Positions 25,313 through 35,191 are shown, numbered from the stretch's first letter. The stretch is 64,000 bases of DNA from Butyrivibrio hungatei DSM 14810 (GCF_900143205.1 NZ_FRDH01000010.1:1-64000); one strand, 5' to 3'. A program made the numbers and translations. The notes: generated by a model not told the origin, from the sequence alone.

Positions 25313-26473
25313 ATGGGGCTTTTACAGGCAGCACTTGTTGCAGGTGGTAGTGTATTAAAAGATCAGTGGAGAGATTATTTCGTTTGTCCTTCACTTTCAA
25401 ATGATGTTCTTCTTACAAAAGGTGTTAAGAAAGCAGGAAAGGGTTCTGACAATATCATTTCAAACGGTTCAATAATTGCCGTTAATGAAGGTCAGTGTAT
25501 GATCCTTGTTGATCAGGGACAGATCACAGAAATCTGTGCTGAGGCTGGTGAGTTCGTATATGACACATCTTCAGAGCCTTCAGTATTCTATGGAGATCTC
25601 AGCGAGAGCATCGTTGCTTCCTTCAAGGAATTTGCAAAACGCTTAAGCTTTGGCGGTTCAGCTCCTAAGGATCAGAGAGTTTACTACTTCAATACTAAGG
25701 AGATCATCGGAAACAAATACGGCACTGTTAATCCAGTTCCATTCCGTGTTGTTGATACAAATATCGGTCTTGATCTTGATGCAAGCATCAAATGTCATGG
25801 TGAATACAGCTACAGGATCGTGGATCCTATCCTCTTCTACAAAAATATCTGTGGAAACGTTGAAGGTGAATTCAGAAAAGACAAGATTGATTCACAGCTA
25901 AAGAGTGAACTTTTAACAGCTCTTCAGCCAGCTTTCGCTAAGATCTCAGAGATGGGTATCCGTTACAGCGCTCTTCCAGGACACACAACAGAGATCGCTG
26001 ATGCACTTAACGAAGTTCTCTCAGATAAGTGGGAAAAGGTTTACGGTATCAAGATCTCTACATTCGGTGTAAGCTCAGTTGTTGCTTCTGAAGAAGATGA
26101 AAAGACAATCAAAGAGCTTCAGAGAGCAGGCGCTCTTAGAAATCCTAATATGGCAGCTGCAACTATTGCCAGCGCTCAGGCTCAGGCAATGCAGGACGCT
26201 GCAAAGAACACAGCAACTGGTCCTATGATGGCTTTCGCTGGAATGAACATGGCTCAGCAGGCTGGTGGTATGAATGCTACTCAGCTTTTTAACGCTGGTG
26301 CTCAAAGTGCTCCTGCTGCAGGCGCATCATGGACATGCTCATGCGGAACAGCTAACAACGGAAACTTCTGCTCTAACTGCGGATCACCAAGACCTTCTGC
26401 TAGTTGGACATGTTCTTGCGGAACAACAAACACTGGTAATTTCTGCTCTAACTGCGGCAAAGCAAGAGCTTAA
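25313..26473 (+). CDS. SPFH domain protein with tandem zinc ribbons (YdjI-like)
   Basis: A 386-residue protein. Residues about 20-290 form an SPFH/virion-core-like domain (SNDVLLTKGVKKAGKGSDN, VNEGQCMILVDQGQI, YYFNTKEIIGNKYGT, FGVSSVVASEEDEK). An Ala/Met/Gln-rich linker leads to two nearly identical C-terminal zinc ribbons, ASWTCSCGT...FCSNCG twice, each with four cysteines. This is the architecture of Bacillus YdjI. AAAGGAGATT precedes the ATG. It leads an apparent operon with the zinc-ribbon and TPM genes. In Bacillus the corresponding genes lie beside a PspA homologue and are linked to membrane stress; no pspA is seen here. Confidence 0.85.
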   Translation: MGLLQAALVAGGSVLKDQWRDYFVCPSLSNDVLLTKGVKKAGKGSDNIISNGSIIAVNEGQCMILVDQGQITEICAEAGEFVYDTSSEPSVFYGDLSESIVASFKEFAKRLSFGGSAPKDQRVYYFNTKEIIGNKYGTVNPVPFRVVDTNIGLDLDASIKCHGEYSYRIVDPILFYKNICGNVEGEFRKDKIDSQLKSELLTALQPAFAKISEMGIRYSALPGHTTEIADALNEVLSDKWEKVYGIKISTFGVSSVVASEEDEKTIKELQRAGALRNPNMAAATIASAQAQAMQDAAKNTATGPMMAFAGMNMAQQAGGMNATQLFNAGAQSAPAAGASWTCSCGTANNGNFCSNCGSPRPSASWTCSCGTTNTGNFCSNCGKARA

Positions 26474-26495
26474 TCTTTGATCCTAAGAGGAAAAT

Positions 26496-27542
26496 ATGGC
26501 TTTACAAGAATATGAATGCCCCGCCTGTGGCGGGGCAATGGAATTTAATCCTAAAACCCAAAAATTAAAATGTCCTTTTTGCGATTCAGAATTCGATGTA
26601 AAGGACTATGTTGCTAATCACAACTCATCCAGTACTGGACAAGCTACAGAGTCTAGCACTCCTGGTAGCGAAGAGATGTACATTTATTCCTGCGGTTCCT
26701 GTGGCGGTGAGATCCTTGCTACAGAATCCTTAGGATCTCTTAAATGCCCTTTCTGCAGTAATAACGTTGTTGTAAAAGAGAAGTTTACTGGCGAGTTCAA
26801 ACCTGATTACATTATTCCATTTAAGACCACAAGAGACGATGCTATGGCGACTTATGAAAAATATGTTAAGTCCAAAAAGCTTGTTCCAAAGGTCTTTTTT
26901 GAAAAGAACCATATTGATGAGCTAAAGGGTATCTATGTTCCTTTCTGGCTCTATGATGGTGTTCAGGATTTCAATGGAACCTATGAGTGTACCAAGACAA
27001 GGTCTTGGAGTGATAGCAGATACAACTATAGAGAAACCAAGTACTACGAAGTAATCAGATCTGGTACTGAGAAATTTGAATTCGTTCCTGTTGACGGATC
27101 CAAGGAAATGCCCGATGACCTTATGGAATCTCTTGAGCCATTTGATCACAGCGCAATAGTTCCTTTTAACATGGGATATTTGGCAGGTTTCCTTGCAAAC
27201 AAATACAATGTTTCTTCTGATGACTGCAAAAAGAGAGCCTTCGACAGAATGGCTGACTCTACAGCCAGTGATTTCAGAAACACTATTTCCGGCTACAGCT
27301 CAGTCAGACCAGTAAATGAACAATGCGGCACGAGAGACTCATCCTGTAAATATGCCCTTTATCCAGTTTATATACTGAATACCACCTGGAATGGCAAGAA
27401 CTATCTCTTTGCCATGAATGGTCAGAGCGGCAAATTTATTGGAAATCTTCCATGGAGTCCAGCCAGAGCAGCAAAATATTATCTGGCTTTCGCAGCTGTT
27501 TTCTCTATCATTGCCTTTATTGTTCAATTTTTATTTTTGTAA
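26496..27542 (+). CDS. zinc-ribbon membrane protein (YdjG-like)
   Basis: A 348-residue protein with two N-terminal TFIIB-like zinc ribbons, CPACGGAMEF...LKCPFCDSEF and CGSCGGEI...LKCPFCSNNVVV, a central beta-rich domain (about 90-310) and one C-terminal membrane helix (about 326-347). This matches YdjG-type proteins. It starts 22 bases after the SPFH gene, with AGAGGA before the ATG, and is followed after 21 bases by the TPM gene. Likely a membrane-bound partner of the other two; the biochemical role is unknown. Confidence 0.82.
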   Translation: MALQEYECPACGGAMEFNPKTQKLKCPFCDSEFDVKDYVANHNSSSTGQATESSTPGSEEMYIYSCGSCGGEILATESLGSLKCPFCSNNVVVKEKFTGEFKPDYIIPFKTTRDDAMATYEKYVKSKKLVPKVFFEKNHIDELKGIYVPFWLYDGVQDFNGTYECTKTRSWSDSRYNYRETKYYEVIRSGTEKFEFVPVDGSKEMPDDLMESLEPFDHSAIVPFNMGYLAGFLANKYNVSSDDCKKRAFDRMADSTASDFRNTISGYSSVRPVNEQCGTRDSSCKYALYPVYILNTTWNGKNYLFAMNGQSGKFIGNLPWSPARAAKYYLAFAAVFSIIAFIVQFLFL

Positions 27543-27563
27543 TGTACAGGTGAATTTACTATT

Positions 27564-28454
27564 ATGAATAAACTCAAAAAAGTATTTCTTTTGATAATTG
27601 CACTTGTTGCGATAATATTGCCCAGCACAACAGCCTACGCAATTTCTGGTCCACTCTGGGATAGTAATACTGTTCCAACCAGTAGACAAAAGGACAGGCT
27701 TCTCGATAACGCAGATCTTTTAACAAATGAGGAAGAAGCGGACATTCTTGCAAAGCTGGATGCAGCCAGCCAAAAATACAATTCAAATATTGTGATTGTA
27801 ACTGTAGACGATTATCGAGACTATGGTTCTTACGGAAGTGATCCTCAAGGATTTGCTGATGACTATTTTGACTACAATGGATTTGGTTCTGATTACAATG
27901 AAAGCGGACTTCTTTTCATGCTCAGCATGGAAGACAGATCTTGGGCTTTCAGCACTTCAGGAACAGCAATCGACGTATTTACCGATTACGGTCAGGATGA
28001 ACTTATAGATACAATGCTTCCTTACCTTTCCGACGGCAGATACTATGACGCTTTCGACCATTTCATAAGCGCTACAGACAGATATTACTCCGCTTATGCA
28101 AACGGCAACGCAATTGATGTAAATAACGATCCAAAGACAGCAAAGGAAATTTTGGGTTATATACCCCTTAGTCTTATCATTGGACTTATTCTTGCACTTA
28201 TTCCTGTGCTGGCTATGAAATCCCAGCTGGATACAGTGCACATGAAACCAAATGCAGCTGGATACCAGTCACATCAAGGGCTCAATATGAGGATACATGA
28301 GGACAGGTTCATCAGAAGCCATGTTTCACATACTCCAAGGCCTCAGAGCAGTAGCTCAGGCTATAGTGGCTCTAGAGGTGGTTATCATGGCGGCAGTTCC
28401 GTACATCATTCAAGCTCCGGACACTCTCATGGCGGAAGTCACGGACATTTTTGA
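27564..28454 (+). CDS. TPM domain membrane protein (YdjH/YgcG-like)
   Basis: A 296-residue exported protein: signal peptide (about 1-26, ending TTAYA), a TPM domain (VTVDDYRDYG, FADDYFDYNGFG, GLLFMLSMEDRSW, DAFDHFI), a membrane helix near 195-213 and a cytoplasmic tail very rich in Ser, His and Gly (HHSSSGHSHGGSHGHF), possibly metal-binding. TPM proteins include Psb32 and YgcG, and the topology equals Bacillus YdjH. Third gene of the ydjI-ydjG-ydjH-like set. Confidence 0.85.
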   Translation: MNKLKKVFLLIIALVAIILPSTTAYAISGPLWDSNTVPTSRQKDRLLDNADLLTNEEEADILAKLDAASQKYNSNIVIVTVDDYRDYGSYGSDPQGFADDYFDYNGFGSDYNESGLLFMLSMEDRSWAFSTSGTAIDVFTDYGQDELIDTMLPYLSDGRYYDAFDHFISATDRYYSAYANGNAIDVNNDPKTAKEILGYIPLSLIIGLILALIPVLAMKSQLDTVHMKPNAAGYQSHQGLNMRIHEDRFIRSHVSHTPRPQSSSSGYSGSRGGYHGGSSVHHSSSGHSHGGSHGHF

Positions 28455-28514
28455 TAGATACCTGTTTTAAAAAGTACAAAATGACGATATACTAATTGTG
28501 AGATACTAGGAGAT

Positions 28515-30293
28515 ATGCTCGTGGAGATAAAGACGAAGATAAAAGCAGCTTCTTTATCAATTCTGGCAATCATCATAATTACTATAACCGTTATTGTTTT
28601 AGGAACTGCTAAGTTTAATACACCTTATGATTATCCTTTAGTTCAGCTGGATTCAGGCTGGACTATTTCTCGTGACGGCAAGTCACATCCTATAGAAAGT
28701 TTATCAACTGCAAGTATTGGTCTGGCCAATAAAGGGGATGAAATTTCCGTTAGTACCACAATACCATATATCGGAAACATCCCTCAGACCACACTTGAGT
28801 TCAGAAGCATCTTATCAACTGTAGATGTATATATTGACGACGAACTTATCTATTCTTATGGTTATGATTATACGATCAAGAACCTGATGCTTCCTAAGTT
28901 CCATCATTTCATTCCATTACCCAAACACTCAGATGGCAAAACAATAAAAATTGTTTTTACTGCAACAGAAGACAACGCCTTTTCTAGCTTCTCACCATTT
29001 TACCTTGGAAGCTACAAAGACATCTCAAACAAACTCCTTCAGCCAAACAGGCTTCCTATCGTTATAGGTAATTTCCTTTGTATGTTTGGATTTGTTCTTC
29101 TTGTTTTATCACCATTTCTTATCTTCAGTGATAATCATGACTATAGCATTATGTTTAGTGCTCTGATCTCTATTTTCATGGGCTTTTACATTCTGTGCTA
29201 CAACGACATCTTATGGTACGTATCTAATAGTCCTGCTGTTTATACATTTTTGGAATATGTATCTCTTTTCCTTATTCCGCCATGTATCATAGGATTCATA
29301 ATATCCACCAGGCAGGTGCGTGCACTTGGAATAGGAAAAGCACTTCTTTCAATAAATCTTGCTTTCGTCTTGATTACATTTGTATTACATGCTACAAATC
29401 TGCTCCATATCTGTCATTTTGTAACATTCTTCCACCTTTTAGTTGTGTGTGAAGCATTGTTCTTTGTAATTTCACTTGTTCACGCCATAATCACAAAGCG
29501 CAAAAAGGCTTCTGATAACAATGCAGCCTCAATGTCAGCCACCATGCTCATTGTAGGTCTCATCTGTTTTTTAACCTGTGCCATTACTGATATCATTCTT
29601 TTTAATTTGTTGAAGTACGGTTCAACAGGTGAGTCCAGCGCTACAATCAATTTCACAACTGTAGGCGCTCTTCTCTTTATGATCTGCCTGTTCCTTAACT
29701 ACTTCTTCCACTGTATTGAATATATCAGTGAGCTTTCCACCAAAAAACATCTGGAAGGTCTTGCCTATTCAGATTCTCTTACAGGGCTTTCAAACAGAAC
29801 AAAGTGCGAACTTGTCTTTGCTGAACTAAAAGGCGACTACACGGTCATCAGCCTTGATCTTGATTACCTTAAATATACAAACGACAACTATGGCCATCTT
29901 GAAGGCGACAAGCTGATAAGTGGCTTTGGTAATATTCTTAAAAACAGTTTTACCGATGCCTGCCTAGTAGGCAGAATGGGCGGTGACGAGTTTATTGTCA
30001 TACTGCCTTACATTGACACTGAGAGAACAGAAAGAGATCTTAGCTGTATGTCTGATCTCATGGCTTATGAATCATCCCGTGAAGTGCACATCAAGTACTC
30101 TGCTTCTTGGGGATATGCAAACAGCAAGGAACGAGACCTTCTTAAGGTTGCTACACCTCAGAAAGTATACCTCCTTGCAGATTCACGTATGTATGAAATG
30201 AAAAAGAGTCATCATGATCAGTCCCTATCCAGACTGTATGATGATCTGTTAAAAAATCTTTCTGGAAAGGCTGGTGATACAAACAATGCTTAA
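28515..30293 (+). CDS. membrane diguanylate cyclase (GGDEF domain)
   Basis: A 592-residue protein predicted to make cyclic di-GMP. An N-terminal anchor helix (about 12-32) is followed by an outer beta-rich domain (about 45-165, like the 7TMR-DISM sensor type), seven hydrophobic helices (about 175-405) and a C-terminal GGDEF domain with SDSLTGLSNR, SLDLDYLKYTND, and an intact GGDEF active site in GRMGGDEFIVI. The four residues that would form the RxxD product-inhibition site are TDAC, so this site is absent. AGGAG precedes the ATG. A paralogue begins within its last codons. Confidence 0.9.
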   Translation: MLVEIKTKIKAASLSILAIIIITITVIVLGTAKFNTPYDYPLVQLDSGWTISRDGKSHPIESLSTASIGLANKGDEISVSTTIPYIGNIPQTTLEFRSILSTVDVYIDDELIYSYGYDYTIKNLMLPKFHHFIPLPKHSDGKTIKIVFTATEDNAFSSFSPFYLGSYKDISNKLLQPNRLPIVIGNFLCMFGFVLLVLSPFLIFSDNHDYSIMFSALISIFMGFYILCYNDILWYVSNSPAVYTFLEYVSLFLIPPCIIGFIISTRQVRALGIGKALLSINLAFVLITFVLHATNLLHICHFVTFFHLLVVCEALFFVISLVHAIITKRKKASDNNAASMSATMLIVGLICFLTCAITDIILFNLLKYGSTGESSATINFTTVGALLFMICLFLNYFFHCIEYISELSTKKHLEGLAYSDSLTGLSNRTKCELVFAELKGDYTVISLDLDYLKYTNDNYGHLEGDKLISGFGNILKNSFTDACLVGRMGGDEFIVILPYIDTERTERDLSCMSDLMAYESSREVHIKYSASWGYANSKERDLLKVATPQKVYLLADSRMYEMKKSHHDQSLSRLYDDLLKNLSGKAGDTNNA

Positions 30294-31977
30294 AAAATAT
30301 CGTATGCCAGCTATTTTCTCAGCTGCGCTCATAGTCTTGTTAGTTGTGGCCTGCCTCTCACTGTTAAACGTTCATCCCAAAAAGGAATATGCTCACCTTG
30401 AGAACGGCTGGTGTGTGACAATTGATGAGGACTACTTTACCGGAAAAAACATTGAACAGTTATACCAGCTTCATTCCGGTAAGCTATATAGAGGTGATGT
30501 GATAACTGTATCTACTATCTTGCCTAATATAGGATATCTTGAATTTCCAGCAATACTTTATAAGAGCAAGTACACTACTCTAAATTGTTATCTTGATAAT
30601 GAACTGATCTATTCATTTGGAAATGAAAACTATGAAAACGGTGATTTTATTGGAAGGCTTTACCATATCATTCCTCTACCAAGAGAGTATGCCGGCAAGA
30701 CTCTGACATTCCATATGACTGTTACTGAAAACGATCCTGTCACCGACCTCGAAGCTCCTGTTCTTGGAAATCAGGCAGATATTGAAGGTCAGCTTATCCA
30801 TACAAACATGTTTGTAATATCAACAGGAATATTCATGTTTGTATTTGGCGTCATCTTCCTGTTTGTTTCACTGATCTTTGCTTATGTTATTCCATCTATA
30901 ACAGCTCAGATAGTGGAGTCTCTTTTATGCATGAATCTTGGAGCATGGCTCCTAAGTTACTATAACCTTTTCAACCTGTTCTATTACACACCACTTGAGA
31001 CACAGATTGAATACTTTACGCTTTATCTCATTGTGCCTTACTGCTACCTTATACTTTTCTGTATTCAGAATGTGGAGAAAAAGACTATATTCCTTACTGT
31101 AGCAGCCCTTAGTTCGGCACAGGTTTTAATACAGCTGATCCTACAAGTTACTATCAACATACACCTGAGAGAAACTCTTGCTATATACCATGCAAACGCC
31201 CTGATCGGTTTTGGCTTTATTATTTATTTTGCCCGCAAGAATATTATGAACAAGAATACTCCAGCATCGACTGTAGTACAGATGATTGGGCTAACTGCCT
31301 TTTCTATAGCTCTTTTGACCCACCTGTTCTTCTACATACTTGATAAGGCTCACATCAGAACTGGCTCTTTGCTCAGAAATACTACCATCTGCGCCGGTTG
31401 CCTGTTACTTGCCACAAGCATGCTAGCTAACTATTTCCTTTATATCACCAAGTCTTATGCCGAGCGGAGAGAGTCTGCATCACTGTCCCATCTTGCTTAT
31501 GCTGATGGTCTTACAGATCTTCCAAACAGAGCCATGGCTGACAAGATGTTAAAAGAGCTTTCTAATGTAGAAACAGACTATTGCATAATTAGTATTGATC
31601 TAAATGGATTAAAAACTGTAAACGATAAATTCGGTCATCCTTCCGGAGACCGCTACATCAAAGACTTTGCCAAGGTTCTTACAAGCACCTTTGGTGAAGA
31701 AGATTTCATAGGAAGAATTGGAGGAGACGAATTTGTAGTCATCATTAAAGACTCCTCTTCCAAAGACATTATCTCAATGATAGAAAGGATGAACAGCGCT
31801 CTAAATGTCATGAACGCCATTTATCCTGAATATCACCGAAGCGCTGCTGCGGGATTTGCGTTCCTTCATGAAATACCAGTTAATGACTCTCACGAAGTAT
31901 ACCTTCTTGCAGATCAGCGAATGTATGAACAAAAGAGACAGATGCACGAAAAACTCGGCATCAATGTAAGACTCTAA
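30274..31977 (+). CDS. second membrane diguanylate cyclase (GGDEF domain)
   Basis: A 567-residue paralogue of the preceding protein with the same layout: anchor helix, outer sensor domain (CVTIDEDYFTGKN to about 170), seven helices and a GGDEF domain (ADGLTDLPNR, SIDLNGLKTVND, GRIGGDEFVVI). The position of the inhibitory RxxD reads GEED, so it too lacks a full I-site. It overlaps the first gene by 20 bases. Start is GTG at 30274 or ATG at 30286; GGAAAGG fits the GTG poorly, so the start is not settled. The two probably sense related but different outer ligands, since the sensor domains have diverged more than the catalytic ones. Confidence 0.88.
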   Translation: MIQTMLKKYRMPAIFSAALIVLLVVACLSLLNVHPKKEYAHLENGWCVTIDEDYFTGKNIEQLYQLHSGKLYRGDVITVSTILPNIGYLEFPAILYKSKYTTLNCYLDNELIYSFGNENYENGDFIGRLYHIIPLPREYAGKTLTFHMTVTENDPVTDLEAPVLGNQADIEGQLIHTNMFVISTGIFMFVFGVIFLFVSLIFAYVIPSITAQIVESLLCMNLGAWLLSYYNLFNLFYYTPLETQIEYFTLYLIVPYCYLILFCIQNVEKKTIFLTVAALSSAQVLIQLILQVTINIHLRETLAIYHANALIGFGFIIYFARKNIMNKNTPASTVVQMIGLTAFSIALLTHLFFYILDKAHIRTGSLLRNTTICAGCLLLATSMLANYFLYITKSYAERRESASLSHLAYADGLTDLPNRAMADKMLKELSNVETDYCIISIDLNGLKTVNDKFGHPSGDRYIKDFAKVLTSTFGEEDFIGRIGGDEFVVIIKDSSSKDIISMIERMNSALNVMNAIYPEYHRSAAAGFAFLHEIPVNDSHEVYLLADQRMYEQKRQMHEKLGINVRL

Positions 31978-31978
31978 A

Positions 31979-32563
31979 TTAACCTTTAATAAGCTCTGAA
32001 TTCCTGAGGGTGCAGTATTCTGCGCCCTCCTCTTCATATACATCAAAAACTCCCTGTACAACTACAGTATCACCTTCTGTTGGGTAATCATCCGGATATG
32101 AATAATCGCTTGTAAGCTCAAACTCAACTCCCTGAGAACAGCACTGGGTTGCATCCATGATAAAGCAAGCCAGATATCTTTTACCTGTTGCCTGGTCGAA
32201 GTATTCTGTATATATGCCTTCCATTCTAATGGTCTTGCCAATAAAGTTCTCCGGATAAAACATCATGTTGTAGACCTGACTGTAGACCATAGTCTTTGAA
32301 AGAGATGTGAGGTCTACATCCACTCCGTCAATGCTGCTGAGCATCACGCTACTGTCTACCTCTTCTGGTAATGGAATAGATGAAGTAGATGCTGACGCAC
32401 TTGTCTTTTCTTCTAATACATCGCTTACTGAAGACGGACTTGAGACAACCTTTTTGGGCTCATTTGAAGTCTCTTTTTCCTCGCTTCCGCAGGCGTTAAT
32501 TGACATTGTCATAGACGCTAACGCCAACAAAATTGCAAATTTCTTGATCACTTTTTTCTTCAT
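31979..32563 (-). CDS. lipoprotein associated with zinc uptake operon
   Basis: A 194-residue lipoprotein: signal peptide MKKKVIKKFAILLALAS..., lipobox SINAC, a Ser/Glu-rich linker and a C-terminal domain (about 100-194) with YPENFIGKTIRMEGIY, CFIMDATQCCSQGVEFEL and GDTVVVQGVFDVYEEEG, suggestive of an OB fold with a Cys-Cys pair. It overlaps the znuB-like gene as ATGA and is preceded by GGGAGG, fixing the start at 32563; the long upstream open frame is antisense-free but lacks a signal. The operon suggests a role in metal handling; this is inferred. Confidence 0.75.
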   Translation of the reverse strand: MKKKVIKKFAILLALASMTMSINACGSEEKETSNEPKKVVSSPSSVSDVLEEKTSASASTSSIPLPEEVDSSVMLSSIDGVDVDLTSLSKTMVYSQVYNMMFYPENFIGKTIRMEGIYTEYFDQATGKRYLACFIMDATQCCSQGVEFELTSDYSYPDDYPTEGDTVVVQGVFDVYEEEGAEYCTLRNSELIKG

Positions 32564-33402
32564 GCTCTTCCTCCCACAAGCTTTCCAGCAAGATAGCAGA
32601 TTGCAAATGCTACCACATTTGCTGCCACAATCGTAGATCCAACTGGTGTTCCGGCAAGGATCGATATTATGATTCCCGTAAAAGCGCACACTACAGAAAG
32701 AATTGCAGCGCATACAGTAACTTTCAAAAAGCTCTTAAATATGCTCATAGCTGACAAAGCGGGAAAGATCACAAGGGCTGAGATAAGCAGTGATCCCACA
32801 AGATTCATTGCAAGCACTATTATCACTGCGATCATTACCGCGATCAAAAGGTTGTATCTTTTGGTATTAGTTCCAGTTGCTGATGCAAAATTCTCATCAA
32901 AGGTAACAGCAAATATCTTGTTATAGAGAAAAACAAAAACAACAACCACAATGATAGAAAGCACCACGCAGATAACAACCTCTTCCAATGTAAGAGTCAG
33001 GATCGATGTGGAACCAAAAAGCGTACTACACACATCACCTGTTAGATTCGAAGATGTTGAAAAGATGTTCATAAGGAGATAACCAAATGCTAGTGCCCCT
33101 ACAGAAATCATGGCTATCGCAGCATCACCCTTTATCCTAGCATTTTCGCCGGTTCTCAAAAGAAGTACTGCGCTTATTATAGTAATAGGCAGTATCAAAG
33201 CCATCTGATCAGCCATCTTAAGAACGCTCGCTATTGCCATTGCTCCAAAGGCAACATGTGAAAGTCCATCTCCGATATAAGAAAACCTTTTAAGCACTAG
33301 CGTAACTCCTAGGAGAGACGAAGACAGTGCGATGAGAACGCCAACTATTACGGCGTATCTAACAAATGGATATTGAAAATAAAATATAAGTTTTTCTATC
33401 AT
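32560..33402 (-). CDS. znuB: zinc/manganese-type ABC transporter permease
   Basis: A 280-residue permease with about eight hydrophobic segments and the ABC-3 family pattern: LSSSLLGVTLVLKRFSYIGDGLSHVAFGA near residues 22-50, GDAAIAMISVGALAFGYLL, NLVGSLLISALVIFPA and the terminal GTPVGSTIVAANV. It overlaps the ATPase gene upstream by four bases and the lipoprotein gene downstream by four bases. Confidence 0.9.
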   Translation of the reverse strand: MIEKLIFYFQYPFVRYAVIVGVLIALSSSLLGVTLVLKRFSYIGDGLSHVAFGAMAIASVLKMADQMALILPITIISAVLLLRTGENARIKGDAAIAMISVGALAFGYLLMNIFSTSSNLTGDVCSTLFGSTSILTLTLEEVVICVVLSIIVVVVFVFLYNKIFAVTFDENFASATGTNTKRYNLLIAVMIAVIIVLAMNLVGSLLISALVIFPALSAMSIFKSFLKVTVCAAILSVVCAFTGIIISILAGTPVGSTIVAANVVAFAICYLAGKLVGGRA

Positions 33403-34109
33403 TTGTTTTCACCATCCTTCTGACTTAAAAAGAATCTTCCTTCATCACTTTCCAAGTACTCTTCCTTACTTCCAAAAAATATCTCTTTTCCTATGTGGAG
33501 GATCTTAGTGGCATACTTAACTGCTGCCCCTATATCATGGGAGATCATGATTATAGTGATACCGCTGTCATTAAGTTTTTTTATCACCTCATACATTTCA
33601 AGTGTCACCTTAGGATCAAGTCCTGCCACGGGCTCATCAAGTAAAAGAACCTTTCTGGTAGCGCAAAGAGCTCTTGCAAGAAGGACTCTTTGCTGCTGTC
33701 CACCAGACAACTCTCTATAGCAGCGGTCTTTAAATTCTGTAATTCCCATGCGGTCCATATTTTTTCTGGCAATTTCTTTTTCTTTTTTGCTATAAAAAGG
33801 TCTAAGGCCCATTTGTCCCTGACATCCGGATATCACTATCTCTTTTACCGAGGCAGGAAAATCCTTCTGGATGACTGTCTGCTGAGGAAGATATCCTATC
33901 TCTTTTGATAAAAGGCCATCACCAACAAGGACCTCTCCTTTTAACGGCTTTTGAAGTTGCAAGATGGTCTTCATAAGGGTACTTTTACCGGAACCGTTTT
34001 CTCCTACTATGCAGAGATAGTCCCCTGCTTCTACTGTGAAATTCAGTCCATCCACAACTGTCATATTTTCATATCCAAGGGATAGATCCTTAATTGTTAG
34101 TAATGACAT
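33399..34109 (-). CDS. znuC: zinc/manganese-type ABC transporter ATP-binding protein
   Basis: A 236-residue ATPase with Walker A GENGSGKST, Q-loop GYLPQQTVIQKDFP, signature ELSGGQQQRVLLARALC, Walker B VLLLDEPVAGLDP and H-loop IIMISHDI. Length and sequence fit the ZnuC/AdcC class. Seventeen bases separate it from the binding-protein gene upstream; it overlaps the permease gene by four bases. Confidence 0.92.
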   Translation of the reverse strand: MSLLTIKDLSLGYENMTVVDGLNFTVEAGDYLCIVGENGSGKSTLMKTILQLQKPLKGEVLVGDGLLSKEIGYLPQQTVIQKDFPASVKEIVISGCQGQMGLRPFYSKKEKEIARKNMDRMGITEFKDRCYRELSGGQQQRVLLARALCATRKVLLLDEPVAGLDPKVTLEMYEVIKKLNDSGITIIMISHDIGAAVKYATKILHIGKEIFFGSKEEYLESDEGRFFLSQKDGENK

Positions 34110-34126
34110 TTTTCCCTCCTAGCCCT

Positions 34127-35122
34127 TTATTTAAGAGCTTCCTTTAATACCTCAAGATTACCCTCCATAACTGAAAGGTAAGTTGTTCCGTTTGCCACAT
34201 CCTCAGATGTTGTAGCCTGCATAGAATCAAGTGTTAAGATGTTCTGATCCTTAGTCTTTGTGTTGTCTCTGATAGTCTCTGCAATCTTATGATCCTTACC
34301 TTCAATTGTCATGATGCTTGAAAGTGAAAGCTCATCAACCTTTCCGGCAAGGAACGTGATAGTCTCAAAGCTGGCTTCTGTCTCAGCTGAGCATCCAACA
34401 AAGGCTGCATAATAGCTAAGGCCGTAATCATCAACCATATATCTGAATGGAAATCTGTCCCCGAATAAAAGAGTCTTTGTAGAAGCTCCATCAACAGCTT
34501 CTTTATACTGCTCATTAAGATCACTTAACTTTTTGCTGTACTCAACAAAGTTCTTATCGTAAACGTCCTTATTGGCTGGATCAACGCTTACCAAGGCCTC
34601 TGTGATCTTGTTGCAGATCTTTTCAGCATTGCTAAGTGAGAGCCAAACATGTTCGTCATACTCAATCTCTTCCTCTTCAGAATCGCCGTCTTCACCTTCT
34701 TCATCTTCAGCCTCCATTCCCTCTACAACCTCTTCTTCCTTGATCTCGTCTGAGAGAACATCGAGAAGATCTATTACGACCATATCCTTATTAGTAGCTT
34801 CCTTGAGTGCATCATCAACCCACTCATCTGACTCGCCGCCAACGTAAATAAATATGTCACAGGTTGAGATCTTCATGATATCTTCAGCTGTTGGCTGATA
34901 GCTGTGAAGATCTACGCCGTTATCAAGAAGCATAGTAACTTCTGCTGCGTCGCTATTCTCACCAAGAATAGACATAACCCAGTCGTATTCTGGGAAGATA
35001 GTTGTTACGATCTGAAGCTTATCGTTAGCGGCCTCTGAGTTTACCGTTGCTGTATTTCCGCATGCACAAAGAAGGCTTACCATCATGATGGCAGCGCAAA
35101 AAATAGAAATATACTTTCTCAT
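34127..35122 (-). CDS. znuA: zinc/manganese-type ABC transporter substrate-binding lipoprotein
   Basis: A 331-residue cluster A-I metal-binding protein with lipobox LLCAC. Expected ligand positions are His73 in GVDLHSYQPTAEDI, the histidine of EYDEHVWLSLSNAE, the region GDRFPFRYMVDDYGL where a histidine is usual, and a late acidic residue. The loop before the second ligand, His-rich in many ZnuA proteins, is instead a long Glu/Asp run (about 130-157). Zinc is the likely cargo but manganese is not excluded. GGAGG lies seven bases before the ATG. Confidence 0.88.
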   Translation of the reverse strand: MRKYISIFCAAIMMVSLLCACGNTATVNSEAANDKLQIVTTIFPEYDWVMSILGENSDAAEVTMLLDNGVDLHSYQPTAEDIMKISTCDIFIYVGGESDEWVDDALKEATNKDMVVIDLLDVLSDEIKEEEVVEGMEAEDEEGEDGDSEEEEIEYDEHVWLSLSNAEKICNKITEALVSVDPANKDVYDKNFVEYSKKLSDLNEQYKEAVDGASTKTLLFGDRFPFRYMVDDYGLSYYAAFVGCSAETEASFETITFLAGKVDELSLSSIMTIEGKDHKIAETIRDNTKTKDQNILTLDSMQATTSEDVANGTTYLSVMEGNLEVLKEALK

Positions 35123-35191
35123 AATATTCCTCCGAAAAATATTAAATTGTCTGTTTGATTTTTGGAAAAAAGATCTGGAATAATGAGGAAC

